From Actinobacillus indolicus (GTDB lineage Bacteria > Pseudomonadota > Gammaproteobacteria > Enterobacterales > Pasteurellaceae), in NCBI RefSeq assembly GCF_901764975.1, contig NZ_CABFKH010000003.1, forward strand, positions 62,001 to 126,000: a stretch of 64,000 nucleotides of DNA, written 5' to 3'. Below, one piece after another: positions 1-9,435 of this stretch (the first letter of the stretch is position 1; every line of letters begins with the position of its first letter). A model generated the notes under the pieces. That model saw only the letters and a list, made by a program, of their open reading frames with translations, was not told the DNA's origin and ran no database searches. The position numbers were made by a program, and so were the translations under genes.

Positions 1-231
1 TCCCAATATATTCCCAATTTAGATTTCGCACTGCCTTGCTTATTCGCCATTTTAGCTTATGAACAATACAGTAGCCAAAAGCAGTGGAAGCCGATTTTTA
101 TTGCATTGATTGGATTTTTACTTGCAGGGCAAATCACACAAACAAGCGTCTTGCTTGTGGCAATCATCATCGCCATTATCATTGTCGCTTTCTTGCCCCA
201 ATCATTCACTGAGAAAAAAGGACAAGTTTAA
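1..231 (+). CDS. azlC: AzlC family branched-chain amino acid exporter subunit (3' end only)
   Basis: The window opens inside this gene: frame 1 is open from base 1 to a TAA at 229-231, giving the last 76 residues. They are hydrophobic, with two or three membrane segments and a short polar tail ending EKKGQV. The assignment rests mainly on the next gene, an AzlD-type small membrane protein whose ATG overlaps the stop (TAATG). AzlC and AzlD form a two-subunit exporter of branched-chain amino acids in characterised bacteria. The substrate here is not shown by the sequence. Confidence 0.75.
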   Translation, partial: SQYIPNLDFALPCLFAILAYEQYSSQKQWKPIFIALIGFLLAGQITQTSVLLVAIIIAIIIVAFLPQSFTEKKGQV

Positions 232-557
232 TGGAAGCGCAAAATATTATTTATATGTTGATTGCATTGGCATTAGGTACTCAACTTTGTCGCTTTTTAC
301 CGTTATTTTTACCCAAAACCGTACTATCTTCTCCGATTTTGCAGAAATTGAATAAGATGTTACCGCTTGTGATTATGGTACTACTGGTACTGACGAGCTT
401 AAGTTTACCGAAAAACAATGAAGGCTATAGCTTATTTATTGCTCAACTGATCGCACTTATTTTGGTGATTGCTAGCTATAAATGGCTAAAGAACATTTTG
501 CTGAGTGTTGGTTTAGGGATCTTGAGTTTAAATTTGATTTTGTTAGGGCTAAATTAG
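231..557 (+). CDS. azlD: AzlD family transport protein
   Basis: A 108-residue protein with about four predicted membrane helices, including a proline-marked first pair (RFLPLFLPK). Length and layout fit the small AzlD subunit that partners AzlC. The start overlaps the stop of the preceding AzlC-like gene by one base, which implies translational coupling. The pair is a probable branched-chain amino acid exporter of the inner membrane. The gene ends just before a hairpin shared with the convergent gph. Confidence 0.8.
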   Translation: MEAQNIIYMLIALALGTQLCRFLPLFLPKTVLSSPILQKLNKMLPLVIMVLLVLTSLSLPKNNEGYSLFIAQLIALILVIASYKWLKNILLSVGLGILSLNLILLGLN

Positions 558-562
558 CGAAA

Positions 563-583
563 AAGGTTGGCAATGCCAACCTT
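563..583. terminator. bidirectional terminator between azlD and gph
   Basis: Stem AAGGTTGGCA pairs with its complement around a one-base loop. It lies in the 30 bp between two convergent genes, with A-rich sequence on the left and T-rich on the right, so it can serve both strands. Confidence 0.75.
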
Positions 584-587
584 CATT

Positions 588-1262
588 TTATCCCTTCACA
601 ATCTTCAAAATCTCAGCAAAGTCTTCACAAACATAATCAGGCTCAGACTCACTAATGGGAATATTGTAGTTGTATCCATAGGTTAAACCCACGCTTTTAC
701 AACCTGCAGCCTTCGCTGCCAAAATATCGTTCTTAGAATCTCCGACAAATAACATCTCGTGGGGATATAAACCAAATTTACCACAAAGGTAATAAAGTGG
801 CGCTGGGTGTGGTTTAATTTGAGGCAGAGATTGCCCACCAAGCGCTTCTGAAAAGAGATGATCGATTTTAAAGGCTTGCAATACAGGTAAAACGTGCTTA
901 GTTGGTTTATTTGTTACCACAGCTAAAATATAGCCCTGTGCTTTGAGTGCTTCCAATGTGTCTTTAACATTAGGATAGAGCTTGCTGATGTTGCAGACAT
1001 TTTCGCCATAAAAATAACCAAATCGGCGTTTAATTTGGGCTAATTCGTCCTGTGAAAAGTTATCTGCTTTTCCTGTCCATTCCATTCCTTTCGCAAAAAG
1101 TACATCAGCTCCATTGCCAATCCAAGTCAGCACAAGCTCTTCAGGGGCTTGTGGCAAGCAGACTTCAGCAAAGGCTGAATTAAGCGATAAGGCTAAATCA
1201 GGTAAGCTATTGACTAGCGTTCCATCGAGATCAAAACCGATTAATTTGAATTGTTGTGTCAT
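588..1262 (-). CDS. gph: phosphoglycolate phosphatase
   Basis: A 224-residue HAD-superfamily hydrolase. Motif I is DLDGTLVNS near the N-terminus, motif II is VTNKPT in the middle, and motif III/IV is FVGDSKNDILAAKAAG, with the Asp residues needed for Mg2+ binding and catalysis. It removes phosphate from 2-phosphoglycolate, a product of DNA repair and oxidation chemistry. A longer frame begins at 1304, but the start at 1262 has AAGGAG just upstream and matches the family N-terminus (MTQQFKLIGFDLDG). An uptake signal lies directly upstream at about 1275-1300. Confidence 0.9.
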   Translation of the reverse strand: MTQQFKLIGFDLDGTLVNSLPDLALSLNSAFAEVCLPQAPEELVLTWIGNGADVLFAKGMEWTGKADNFSQDELAQIKRRFGYFYGENVCNISKLYPNVKDTLEALKAQGYILAVVTNKPTKHVLPVLQAFKIDHLFSEALGGQSLPQIKPHPAPLYYLCGKFGLYPHEMLFVGDSKNDILAAKAAGCKSVGLTYGYNYNIPISESEPDYVCEDFAEILKIVKG

Positions 1263-1329
1263 TTTATTCTCCTTAAAAGACAAGCGGTGAGATTTTGCAA
1301 ACATTTTGCGTTATCTCACCGCTCGTAGC

Positions 1330-2127
1330 TTATTTATTTCTATCCATTTTATAAGCAACCGCCATAATCACTATTCCCCCGATAATCATCGGCAATGAGA
1401 GCAACTGCCCACGCGTGATTAAATCCGCTGCGGTATTTACATTTGGGTCGAACTCACGGAAGTATTCGACGATAAAGCGGAACACTCCATAGCCCACTAA
1501 AAATAGTCCTGCCACCGAGCCTGTTGGGCGTGGTTTACGGATATAAATGTTTAGGATAAAGAACAGTACTAACCCTTCTAAAACGGCTTCGTAAAGTTGA
1601 GATGGATGGCGTGGTAAATAGCCGCCACTCGGGAACATGATTGCCCAAGGCACATCGGTGACACGTCCCCAAAGTTCGTCATTGATGAAGTTACCAATAC
1701 GCCCTAATCCTAGCCCAAAAGGAATAAGCGGTGCGATAAAGTCAGCAGTTTGCCAAAAGCTACGATTTTGACGATGGGAAGTCCAAAGCATTGCAACAAT
1801 CACACCAAGTAAACCGCCGTGGAACGACATTCCCCCTTCCCAAATACGGAATAAATACAGGGGATCTTGTAGGAAGCGGTCGAAGCTATAAAAGAATACA
1901 TCGCCAATTCTGCCGCCCAGTACAACGCCCCAAAAGCCGTTAAACAGAAGCTGATCGACTTGTTCAACACTCCATACACCATTAGAATTTTTTGCACGTT
2001 TAGTACCAAGCCAATAAGCAAAGCCAAAGCCGAGCAGATACATAATGCCATACCAATGTAACGAAACTGGACCAAGTTTGAGAGCCACAGGATCGATATT
2101 TGGAAAGGCTAAAAATTGTTCAGACAT
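1330..2127 (-). CDS. lgt: prolipoprotein diacylglyceryl transferase
   Basis: Inner-membrane enzyme that transfers diacylglycerol from phosphatidylglycerol to the lipobox cysteine of prelipoproteins, the first step of lipoprotein maturation. The 265-residue product has about seven membrane segments and the Lgt signature [14 protein letters not shown], including the conserved Arg and Asn. The start at 2127 follows AAAGGAAA; an upstream in-frame start at 2166 would overlap the next gene and is less likely. It lies downstream of the TSUP permease and rppH on the same strand, so the three are probably one transcription unit. Confidence 0.95.
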   Translation of the reverse strand: MSEQFLAFPNIDPVALKLGPVSLHWYGIMYLLGFGFAYWLGTKRAKNSNGVWSVEQVDQLLFNGFWGVVLGGRIGDVFFYSFDRFLQDPLYLFRIWEGGMSFHGGLLGVIVAMLWTSHRQNRSFWQTADFIAPLIPFGLGLGRIGNFINDELWGRVTDVPWAIMFPSGGYLPRHPSQLYEAVLEGLVLFFILNIYIRKPRPTGSVAGLFLVGYGVFRFIVEYFREFDPNVNTAADLITRGQLLSLPMIIGGIVIMAVAYKMDRNK

Positions 2128-2137
2128 AAATTTCCTT

Positions 2138-2932
2138 TTATTTAAAAAACATATTGACCGCAACACACATCAAGAAAATGGCAAATGCTCGTTTTAAAAT
2201 GGGAACAGGTAGCACATTGGCGGCACTTGCTCCAAGTTTTGATGTAAAAATAGATGTTAGCGTAATACCTAGCAAGGCTGGCAGATAGATGTAACCAAAA
2301 GAGTATTCGGGTAAATGTGGATTATTCCAACCGCTAATCACAAAACTAATCGCCCCCGCTAACCCTAATAGACCGCCACAAAACGAAGAAGTGCCAATCG
2401 CTTTTTTCAATTCAATACCGCGACTGTTTAAAAAAGGTACAATAAATGCACCACCTGCAATCCCAGCAAAGCTCGAAAGCATTCCAATAACGCCACCAGC
2501 AATGACAGTGGATTGGGTTGTTAGTGGCTTTGGCTCTACTTGTTTTGGCTTTAATGATAGAAACATTTTCAGGGAGAGATAGAGAATCATCACCGCAAAA
2601 ATTTTAGTCATCACACTTTTTGGCAAATCACTCACAATCAGCCCAGAAACAAACACGGATACCATTAGTGCTGGAACAAAAAATTTCGCCACAGACCATT
2701 GAACATTGCCCAATTTATGATGACGCTGTGCCGCAGAAAAGGTGGTTAAAACAATCGTGGAAAATGATGTACCTAATGCCATTGCCATTAATAAATCATC
2801 GGGTACGCCAATTTTAGGTAATAGATAGACCAATGTCGGCACAATAATCATTCCGCCACCAATGCCAAACAGCCCTGCAAGAAAGCCTGCCACCGTCCCT
2901 AAAATAAGGCAACTGACTAACATTTCGACCAT
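2138..2932 (-). CDS. TSUP family (TauE/SafE-like) membrane permease
   Basis: A 264-residue protein of about eight membrane helices in two homologous halves. Each half starts with a glycine-rich motif: [16 protein letters not shown] near residue 20 and [16 protein letters not shown] near residue 155. This repeat is typical of the TauE/SafE (TSUP, formerly UPF0721) family of probable sulfur-compound or organic-anion exporters. Substrate unknown. The start abuts the stop of rppH with a one-base overlap, and lgt follows within about ten bases, which suggests co-transcription. Confidence 0.85.
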   Translation of the reverse strand: MVEMLVSCLILGTVAGFLAGLFGIGGGMIIVPTLVYLLPKIGVPDDLLMAMALGTSFSTIVLTTFSAAQRHHKLGNVQWSVAKFFVPALMVSVFVSGLIVSDLPKSVMTKIFAVMILYLSLKMFLSLKPKQVEPKPLTTQSTVIAGGVIGMLSSFAGIAGGAFIVPFLNSRGIELKKAIGTSSFCGGLLGLAGAISFVISGWNNPHLPEYSFGYIYLPALLGITLTSIFTSKLGASAANVLPVPILKRAFAIFLMCVAVNMFFK

Positions 2933-3543
2933 TATTTTTTCCCCTTAAATGTACGGTATGGCTTCCGAAATTCCCGTTTGGTTGAACGGAAATCGCGTTT
3001 TTCTGTTTTAGTTTCTTTCTGTTCTTTTGTATTTTCTCGAGTGGTGTCGCTATCCGTTTTTCTCATTTCACCCATTAACACTTGAGCAAACTCTTTCATC
3101 ACTTTACGATAAACATCACGTTTAAATGAAACCACTTGTCGAACAGGATACCAAAAGCTCACCCAACGCCAGCCGTCAAATTCTGGTGTTTTACTGGTTT
3201 TAAGATTAATCGCACTTTCATCTGCCACTAATTGCAACAGAAACCAACGCTGTTTTTGACCAATACAGACAGGTTGGGTTTGTTCATTACGAACTAAGCG
3301 TTTCGGCAATTTATATTTTAGCCAATACTTCGATGCCCAAAGTAATCGCACATCTTTTTTAGATAAACCGACTTCTTCAAAGAGCTCACGGTACATTGCT
3401 GCTTCAATGTTTTCCCCTTCATTAATTCCACCTTGTGGAAATTGCCAAGAGTTTTGACCAAACCGTTTTGCCCAGAGAACCTGCCCTTGTTTATTGCAGA
3501 TCACGATACCAACATTTGGGCGGTAACCATCGAAATCGATCAA
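2932..3543 (-). CDS. rppH: RNA pyrophosphohydrolase (Nudix)
   Basis: A 203-residue Nudix hydrolase. RppH removes pyrophosphate from the 5' end of mRNA and so starts RNase E-dependent decay. The Nudix box [22 protein letters not shown] occupies about residues 37-59 with the REXXEE-type glutamates. [23 protein letters not shown] is the RppH-specific segment. The start codon is TTG at 3543, chosen because it gives the family N-terminus [13 protein letters not shown] and has TAAGGCGG upstream. The C-terminal 45 residues are Lys/Arg/Thr-rich and poorly conserved. First gene of a probable rppH-TSUP-lgt operon. Confidence 0.93.
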   Translation of the reverse strand: MIDFDGYRPNVGIVICNKQGQVLWAKRFGQNSWQFPQGGINEGENIEAAMYRELFEEVGLSKKDVRLLWASKYWLKYKLPKRLVRNEQTQPVCIGQKQRWFLLQLVADESAINLKTSKTPEFDGWRWVSFWYPVRQVVSFKRDVYRKVMKEFAQVLMGEMRKTDSDTTRENTKEQKETKTEKRDFRSTKREFRKPYRTFKGKK

Positions 3544-3654
3544 TTTAGACCGCCTTAATTGAATAAATTTGAAAATGATGAGATTGTTTCATACTTCGGC
3601 TATTTGAACAACCGCCAAGGGCTAAACAAGCGGTGAGATTTACACATTTTTTTG

Positions 3655-4020
3655 CAGTCTGTTGATAACTCTGTGGATAATGTGAAAATTTGTTGATAAC
3701 TTTTTTGGGATAACTTTACTAACCACTAGATCTTCATTTCGATCTTATTTTCTTTTATTGATCATTTTCGATCTCATTCCACTGTATAAGCACACATTTG
3801 ATCGCTTATTTTATTCTCTTTTTAGGATAACTTAGCTATTTTTCATACTAAATGCCTATTCTATTCACATTTTGCATGGTTTTATCCCCATTCTCTGTGG
3901 ATAAAATTGTGATAGATCGGGATAATGATCGTGTATAACCTAAAATAACGATCTGAATAATTTACTTTTCCTATATAAAACAATAAGTTAGATGAAATTT
4001 GAATAAGCATGAGATTGAAG
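3655..4020. other. candidate chromosomal replication origin (oriC)
   Basis: In this gene-free stretch eight GATC sites lie within 225 bases (3729, 3741, 3760, 3770, 3800, 3915, 3927, 3950). Four head 13-mer-like units resembling E. coli GATCTNTTNTTTT (3729-3782). DnaA-box 9-mers, read as TGTGGATAA, are perfect at 3672-3680 and 3896-3904. One-mismatch forms lie at 3660-3668 and 3691-3699 (TGTTGATAA), 3882-3890 (TTATCCCCA, opposite strand) and 3930-3938 (CGTGTATAA). AT-rich sequence follows from 3955. Flanking genes diverge. Dam sites plus DnaA boxes plus A/T-rich 13-mers are the enterobacterial oriC plan. No dnaA, dnaN or mnmG lies nearby, so this stays a candidate. Confidence 0.65.
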
Positions 4021-4061
4021 TTTATTTTTTAATCATTATTTTTCTTTAAAAAATTTCACGT

Positions 4062-4078
4062 CTTAAGGGTTTCTTAAG
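4062..4078 (+). promoter_or_regulatory. QseB/PmrA-type response-regulator box
   Basis: Direct repeat CTTAAG-N5-CTTAAG, the half-site and spacing described for PmrA/QseB-class OmpR-family regulators. It lies about 70 bases upstream of ygiW, with a possible -10 (TTTAAT/TAATAC) at 4089-4096. The ygiW-qseB-qseC operon is therefore probably autoregulated. Confidence 0.65.
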
Positions 4079-4148
4079 ATTTATTTGGTTTAATACATTC
4101 CAACAAAGCAATATAGCTTTGGTTTATAAACTTAACTTGGAGAAATTT

Positions 4149-4571
4149 ATGAAAAAATTAACCTTAATCTCAACTTTAGTATTATCCACATTAACAGCAT
4201 CAGCTTTTGCAAATACCCCAAATGGTGGATTTCAAGATCCAAATGCACCACAAACGATGAACCAAGTTCAACAAAAAGGGGAATTTAAACGTGGAGGCTA
4301 CAATAGCAATCAAGCACCTTCCAAAGTGAGTGAAGTCGCTTCAATGAATGATGATCAATATGTCGTTTTACAAGGTAAGATTGTAAAACAAGTCGGGAAA
4401 GAAGATTTCTTATTCCGTGATGCAAGCGGGGAAATTAACGTAGAAATTGAGCGTAAAGCTTGGGCTGGGCAAGAAATTACCCCAAATAATGAAGTGAAAC
4501 TCTATGGTGAAGTTGATAAGTCTTGGAATAAGACCGATATTGAAGTTCATCGTGTAGAAAAAGTAAATTAA
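4149..4571 (+). CDS. ygiW: YgiW/YdeI family periplasmic OB-fold stress protein
   Basis: A 140-residue exported protein with a signal peptide of about 21 residues ending ASAFA. The mature part carries the BOF (bacterial OB-fold) domain: [23 protein letters not shown], then the WAGQEI and [11 protein letters not shown] segments. Relatives are linked to peroxide, cadmium and cationic-peptide stress. The start at 4149 has TTGGAG nine bases upstream; an earlier in-frame start at 4119 would spoil the signal peptide. It precedes qseBC, as in many gamma-proteobacteria, but a hairpin separates it from qseB. Confidence 0.88.
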   Translation: MKKLTLISTLVLSTLTASAFANTPNGGFQDPNAPQTMNQVQQKGEFKRGGYNSNQAPSKVSEVASMNDDQYVVLQGKIVKQVGKEDFLFRDASGEINVEIERKAWAGQEITPNNEVKLYGEVDKSWNKTDIEVHRVEKVN

Positions 4572-4583
4572 TGCGATAATTCC

Positions 4584-4608
4584 AAGTGGCAGCAATGCCA
4601 CTTTTTCT
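4584..4608 (+). terminator. intra-operon terminator or attenuator between ygiW and qseB
   Basis: Stem AAGTGGCA, loop GCAA, complement TGCCACTT, then a T-rich run. Being inside an operon, it probably lets only part of transcription pass into qseBC. Confidence 0.6.
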
Positions 4609-4623
4609 ATTTTGGAGGTTGAG

Positions 4624-5295
4624 ATGCGTATTTTATTAATTGAAGACGATTCGTTAATTGGCGAAGGGTTGAAATTAGGGCTAACTAAATCGGGTTTTAG
4701 TGTGGATTGGTTTACGGACGGTAAAACAGGTTTAGATGCGCTCAGTTCTGCCCCTTACGATGCCGTAGTGCTCGATCTCACCTTGCCTAAAATGGACGGA
4801 CTTGATGTGCTACAAAATTGGCGCAGAGCAAATCAAGATGTGCCGGTGCTGATTTTAACCGCAAGAGATACCCTTGATGAACGTATCACAGGGCTACAAC
4901 GTGGAGCAGATGATTATCTTTGTAAACCTTTTGCACTCGCAGAAGTTGTGGCACGCTTACAAGCATTGATCCGCCGTCGTTATGGACATACTAATCCTGT
5001 GATTGAACACAGCTTAGTGAGATTCGATCCAAACCAACGTAAAGTGTTCCTTAAAGATCAGGAAGTGACCTTAACCACAAGGGAATACAATTTACTTGAG
5101 TTATTTATGCACAATAAAGATCGTGTCTTAACCCGTTCTTCTATTGAAGAAAAACTCTATACTTGGGACGATGAAGTTAATAGCAATGCGCTCGAAGTAC
5201 ACATCTATAACCTTCGCCAAAAATTAGGAAAACAATTTATTCGCACTGTACACGGCGTAGGCTATGCCTTAGGGAAAAACGATGAAACTCATTAA
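4624..5295 (+). CDS. qseB: OmpR-family response regulator QseB
   Basis: A 223-residue two-domain regulator. The receiver domain covers residues 1-115 with acidic pocket D8-D9, phospho-acceptor D51 in [11 protein letters not shown], the LTAR threonine and CKPF lysine. The C-terminal winged-helix DNA-binding domain covers about 125-220 ([32 protein letters not shown]). The ATG at 4624 with GGAG upstream is preferred over an in-frame TTG at 4612. It overlaps qseC by 14 bases. The nearest known pair is QseBC/PmrAB. The direct repeat at 4062-4078 is a likely target. Confidence 0.92.
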   Translation: MRILLIEDDSLIGEGLKLGLTKSGFSVDWFTDGKTGLDALSSAPYDAVVLDLTLPKMDGLDVLQNWRRANQDVPVLILTARDTLDERITGLQRGADDYLCKPFALAEVVARLQALIRRRYGHTNPVIEHSLVRFDPNQRKVFLKDQEVTLTTREYNLLELFMHNKDRVLTRSSIEEKLYTWDDEVNSNALEVHIYNLRQKLGKQFIRTVHGVGYALGKNDETH

Positions 5296-6652
5296 AAATA
5301 CCAGTTTACGTTTTCGTTTAATGCTGGTGATTTCCTGTACTGCGGTGTTTATTTGGTTGATCTCAACGGCTGTGGCATGGGTACAAGTCCGTAGCGAAGT
5401 TAATAAAGTATTTGATGCCCAGCAGATTTTATTTGCGCAACGCCTTGCCTCATCGGATTTACGCACCTTACTGATGGAACGAAAACCCCAACGCGCATTT
5501 AATGGCGAACATCATAAAAAAGGCTTTAAAAAAGCGAAATTTGATGATGATGCTTTGGCGTTTGCGATTTTCACCTCTCAAGGAGAAATGGTGCTGAGTG
5601 ATGGTAATAGTGGTGAAAATTTCCCTTTTAAAAACATGAGTGGTTTTTCAAAATCTCGTTTAAATCATGAAGATGATGATGAATGGCGAATTTTTTGGTT
5701 GCCGATTGGTGATCGTTTCTTGGTCGCCGTTGGACAAGAGCTCGATTATCGTGATGATCTCACTCAAGGCATGGTCTTTAGTCAAATGTGGATTTGGTTT
5801 GCAAGCCTTCCATTATTATTAGGCTTAATTGTTTGGGTGATTAAGCGAGAATTACAGACGCTACAACGCGTAGGCGAACAAGTTAAACAGCGAACACCGG
5901 AAGACAATAGTCCGCTTTCGACAGAAGTGCCAAAAGAGATTTTGCCGTTAGTGACGAGCTTAAATCAGTTTTTCGATAAAACATCAACGATGTTATTAAG
6001 AGAGCGTCGATTTACTTCGGATGCCGCTCACGAATTACGTAGTCCGTTAGCCGCATTAAAGATTCAAACGGAAATCGCACAATTAGCGGGTGATGATAGC
6101 GCCTTGCGTGATAAGGCGTTAGGCAATTTAACCCAAGGCATTAACCGAGCAACCCAACTTATTGAGCAACTGCTTACGCTATCCCGTTTAGATAACTTAA
6201 CGGAGTTGGAAGGTGTAGAAGATATTCATTGGGATAAATTAATTCCATCATTGGTAGGAGAGCTTTATTTCCAAGCACAAAAACGTGATATGGAGATTGA
6301 ATTTGAACAGAAGGGAACACCTAAAGTCCAGCAAGGACAGCCTTTATTGCTTTCATTGATGTTAAGAAATTTGATTGATAACGCAATTAAATACTGTCAG
6401 CCAAATAGCGTAATTCGAGTAACGTTAGAACAACATCGAATTATTGTAGAAGATAATGGCGGTGGTGTGGATGAGGCGGATTTGGCTAAATTAGGACAAC
6501 GTTTTTATCGTCCAGCAGGTCAAAATGAAAAAGGAAGTGGGCTTGGTTTATCCATCGTTAGACGTATTGCAGAGCTTCACCATTATCAAATTCAGATTGA
6601 AAATGGCGCTATTGATGGCCAAAAAGGATTAAAAGCCACCATTCTACTTTAA
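5282..6652 (+). CDS. qseC: sensor histidine kinase QseC
   Basis: A 456-residue inner-membrane kinase. TM1 is at about residues 13-35, a periplasmic domain of some 130 residues follows, and TM2 is at about 168-188. The dimerisation/phospho-acceptor H-box is [11 protein letters not shown] with H250. The ATPase domain has N box [13 protein letters not shown]1 VEDNGGGVD and G2 GSGLGLSIV. The periplasmic part is rich in His, Lys and Asp ([16 protein letters not shown]), perhaps a metal or charge sensor; that is inference. It is translated from an ATG inside the end of qseB. It phosphorylates QseB in known systems. Confidence 0.92.
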   Translation: MKLIKNTSLRFRLMLVISCTAVFIWLISTAVAWVQVRSEVNKVFDAQQILFAQRLASSDLRTLLMERKPQRAFNGEHHKKGFKKAKFDDDALAFAIFTSQGEMVLSDGNSGENFPFKNMSGFSKSRLNHEDDDEWRIFWLPIGDRFLVAVGQELDYRDDLTQGMVFSQMWIWFASLPLLLGLIVWVIKRELQTLQRVGEQVKQRTPEDNSPLSTEVPKEILPLVTSLNQFFDKTSTMLLRERRFTSDAAHELRSPLAALKIQTEIAQLAGDDSALRDKALGNLTQGINRATQLIEQLLTLSRLDNLTELEGVEDIHWDKLIPSLVGELYFQAQKRDMEIEFEQKGTPKVQQGQPLLLSLMLRNLIDNAIKYCQPNSVIRVTLEQHRIIVEDNGGGVDEADLAKLGQRFYRPAGQNEKGSGLGLSIVRRIAELHHYQIQIENGAIDGQKGLKATILL

Positions 6653-6657
6653 GCTTC

Positions 6658-6715
6658 ACAAGCGGTACGATTCTCTCTATTTTTTGCAAAATATGAGCAA
6701 GATCGTACCGCTTGT
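6658..6715. terminator. inverted uptake-signal pair between qseC and rph
   Basis: ACAAGCGGTACGAT at the left is repeated as its complement ATCGTACCGCTTGT at the right, with TTTTTTGCAAA between. It forms a hairpin in the gap between convergent genes. Confidence 0.7.
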
Positions 6716-6726
6716 ATAATGAGCTC

Positions 6727-7443
6727 TTAGTTGTTTAACGCCTGACGCTGTGCTTCAAACAACTGTTCAATCCCTTTCTGTGCTAAATCAAGGAGTTGCA
6801 ATAATTCCATATGGCTGAACGGTTCACCTTCGGCTGTGCCTTGTACTTCCACTAAACGACCGTCTTCAACCATCACCACATTCATATCAGTTTCTGCGTT
6901 AGAGTCTTCTACATATTCCAAATCACAGACTGCTTGTCCATCAACAATCCCAACCGAAATTGCCGCCACCAATCCTTTCATAGGGTTTTCTTTCAATAAG
7001 CCATCAGCGATCAATCTGTTAATCGCATCGTGTAACGCAATGCAAGCCCCAGTGATAGAGGCAGTCCGTGTACCGCCGTCGGCTTGGATTACATCGCAAT
7101 CTACCGTAATCGTACGCTCACCTAAGGTTTTCAAATCCACAACAGCACGCAAGGAGCGAGCGATTAAACGCTGGATTTCCATTGTACGACCGCCTTGCTT
7201 GCCTTTCGCCGCTTCACGTTGGGTACGGCTATGGGTGGCTCTTGGCAACATACCGTATTCAGCAGTCACCCAACCTTGTTGTTGCCCTTTAAGAAAGCGT
7301 GGCACAGTTTCTTCGACGGTGGCGTTACACAGCACTTTGGTTTCACCAAATTCCACCAACACAGACCCTTCGGCATGGCGAGTATAGTGACGAGTAATTT
7401 TTACAGGACGAGTTTGATCAACAGGACGATTATTTGGACGCAT
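6727..7443 (-). CDS. rph: ribonuclease PH
   Basis: A 238-residue phosphorolytic 3'-5' exoribonuclease that trims tRNA precursors. The sequence is near full family identity: [13 protein letters not shown] at the N-terminus, the phosphate-binding [27 protein letters not shown], and the C-terminal [14 protein letters not shown]. Usual length (238). Unlike the frameshifted copy of E. coli K-12, the C-terminus is intact. It is divergent from yicC, the same arrangement as in E. coli. Confidence 0.97.
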   Translation of the reverse strand: MRPNNRPVDQTRPVKITRHYTRHAEGSVLVEFGETKVLCNATVEETVPRFLKGQQQGWVTAEYGMLPRATHSRTQREAAKGKQGGRTMEIQRLIARSLRAVVDLKTLGERTITVDCDVIQADGGTRTASITGACIALHDAINRLIADGLLKENPMKGLVAAISVGIVDGQAVCDLEYVEDSNAETDMNVVMVEDGRLVEVQGTAEGEPFSHMELLQLLDLAQKGIEQLFEAQRQALNN

Positions 7444-7533
7444 ATTTATTCCTTTTCTCTAAAAAATTTCCCCTATTCTAGCAGAATACCAAGTACAATA
7501 TGCCAAATTTTGTAACAAAGAGAAAAGAGTACA

Positions 7534-8397
7534 ATGATTTACAGTATGACCGCTTTCGCCCACCTTGAGCTTAAAAAAGAGTGGGGTAACGCCGTATGGG
7601 AAATCCGTTCGGTTAATCAACGTTTTTTAGAAACCTATTTCCGTCTGCCTGAAGCCTTTCGCAATTTGGAAATGACCTTGCGTGAACGTCTGCGAACAGC
7701 ATTAACCCGTGGTAAAGTCGAGTGTAGTTTACGCATTGAATTAAATACTAATCAAAACAATGGGTTAACCTTAAATCAAGAGTATGCCAAACAGGTGATT
7801 AGCTCATTACAATGGCTAAAAGAAACAGCCCAAGAAGGCGAAATTAACTTAGTGGATATTCTGCGTTTCCCTGGGGTTGTCGATAACCAAAATCAAGATC
7901 TCGACCAGATCAGCCAAGATTTATTAGACGGTTTTGAGCAGATCCTTGCAGAATTTATTGCAATGCGTGGACGTGAAGGGGCGAACTTACAAGCCTTAAT
8001 TCAACAGCGTTTAGACGCCATTGCAACAGAAGCAACAAAAGTGCAGGCTCAAATGCCTAGCGTTTTACAGTGGCAAAAAGACCGCTTGCAACAGCGTTTT
8101 GATGAACTGAACTTGCAACTTGATCCACAACGTTTAGAGCAAGAAATGGTACTACTCGCTCAAAAAGTCGATGTGGCGGAAGAGTTAGATCGCTTACAGC
8201 TACACGTCAAAGAAACCACATCTATTTTGAAAAAAGGCGGTGCGGTTGGGCGTAAATTAGACTTTATGATGCAAGAACTAAATCGTGAAGCGAATACGCT
8301 CGCCTCAAAATCTATTAATGCTGATGTCACTAATTCTGCCGTTGAGCTGAAAGTGTTGATTGAACAGATGCGTGAGCAAATTCAGAATTTGGAGTAG
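7534..8397 (+). CDS. yicC: YicC family endoribonuclease
   Basis: A 287-residue protein that starts MIYSMTAFA, the hallmark of the YicC family. The N-terminal domain contains WEIRSVNQRFLE and LRERLRTALTRGKVE. The C-terminal domain has the conserved KGGAVGRKLDFMMQELNREANTLASKS. YicC proteins are metal-dependent endoribonucleases involved in sRNA turnover. The gene is divergent from rph and is followed after three bases by murB, which probably shares its transcript. Confidence 0.93.
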   Translation: MIYSMTAFAHLELKKEWGNAVWEIRSVNQRFLETYFRLPEAFRNLEMTLRERLRTALTRGKVECSLRIELNTNQNNGLTLNQEYAKQVISSLQWLKETAQEGEINLVDILRFPGVVDNQNQDLDQISQDLLDGFEQILAEFIAMRGREGANLQALIQQRLDAIATEATKVQAQMPSVLQWQKDRLQQRFDELNLQLDPQRLEQEMVLLAQKVDVAEELDRLQLHVKETTSILKKGGAVGRKLDFMMQELNREANTLASKSINADVTNSAVELKVLIEQMREQIQNLE

Positions 8398-8400
8398 TCA

Positions 8401-9429
8401 ATGAGTCAGACCTTAACCCCATTTCATACCTTTCATTTGCCCGCAAAAGCGTCGGTCATTATCGAGTTCAACAGCATTGAACAACTATTAACCGAATGGC
8501 AAAAAGCCGATCAAGCACAGCAACCAATTTTGTTGCTAGGGCAAGGCTCTAATGTGCTGTTTTTAGACGATTTTGACGGCACAGTATTAGTCAATAAGCT
8601 CAAAGGGATCGAACATCGTCAAGACGATCATTTTCATTATTTACAGGTGGCTGGCGGTGAAAATTGGCACGAACTCGTGCAATGGACGTTGAAACAAAGG
8701 ATTGGCGGGCTTGAAAATCTGGCGTTAATTCCTGGTGTTGCTGGCTCTGCACCGATTCAAAATATCGGGGCTTACGGGGTGGAATTTGAGCGTGTTTGCG
8801 ATTATGTTGATGTGCTAAATCTTAAAACGGGTGAACAGTTTCGCTTAACGAAAAATGAGTGTGAGTTTGGCTATCGCGAAAGTGTATTCAAACATCAATA
8901 TCGTGAGCATTATGCGATTGTGGCTGTCGGTTTGAAGTTGGCAAAGGCGTGGCAACCTGTTTTAAATTATGGTTCTCTGGCACAATTTGATCCAAATGCA
9001 GTGACACCACAGCAAGTGTTTGATGAAGTCTGTGCCGTACGCCGTGCGAAATTGCCGAATCCAGATGAGTTTGGTAACGCGGGCAGTTTCTTTAAAAATC
9101 CTGTGGTGGAATTTGCAAAATTTCAACAGATTCAGACCGCTTACCCGACTATTCCAAACTATCCGCAAGCGGATGGTTCAGTCAAATTACCTGCAGGTTG
9201 GTTGATTGACCAAGCAAATTTAAAGGGTTTCCAAATCGGCGGAGCGGCAGTCCATACCCAACAAGCGTTGGTGCTGATTAATAAAGAGAATGCCACTGGG
9301 GCTGATGTTGTTGCATTAGCCAAAGAAGTCCGTCGTCAAGTCCGTGAAAAATTTGGCGTTGAATTACACCCTGAAGTGCGTTTTATGGGACGACAGGGCG
9401 AAGTGGATAGTGAACTGGTGACAAGGTAA
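8401..9429 (+). CDS. murB: UDP-N-acetylenolpyruvoylglucosamine reductase
   Basis: A 342-residue FAD enzyme that reduces UDP-GlcNAc-enolpyruvate to UDP-MurNAc with NADPH in peptidoglycan synthesis. FAD-binding segment [19 protein letters not shown] is at about residues 44-62. [19 protein letters not shown] is the pyrophosphate/FAD loop. FGYRESVFK and NAGSFFKNP carry the catalytic Ser region of a type I MurB. It is followed immediately by birA, as in E. coli. Confidence 0.96.
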   Translation: MSQTLTPFHTFHLPAKASVIIEFNSIEQLLTEWQKADQAQQPILLLGQGSNVLFLDDFDGTVLVNKLKGIEHRQDDHFHYLQVAGGENWHELVQWTLKQRIGGLENLALIPGVAGSAPIQNIGAYGVEFERVCDYVDVLNLKTGEQFRLTKNECEFGYRESVFKHQYREHYAIVAVGLKLAKAWQPVLNYGSLAQFDPNAVTPQQVFDEVCAVRRAKLPNPDEFGNAGSFFKNPVVEFAKFQQIQTAYPTIPNYPQADGSVKLPAGWLIDQANLKGFQIGGAAVHTQQALVLINKENATGADVVALAKEVRRQVREKFGVELHPEVRFMGRQGEVDSELVTR

Positions 9430-9435
9430 TTGGCA

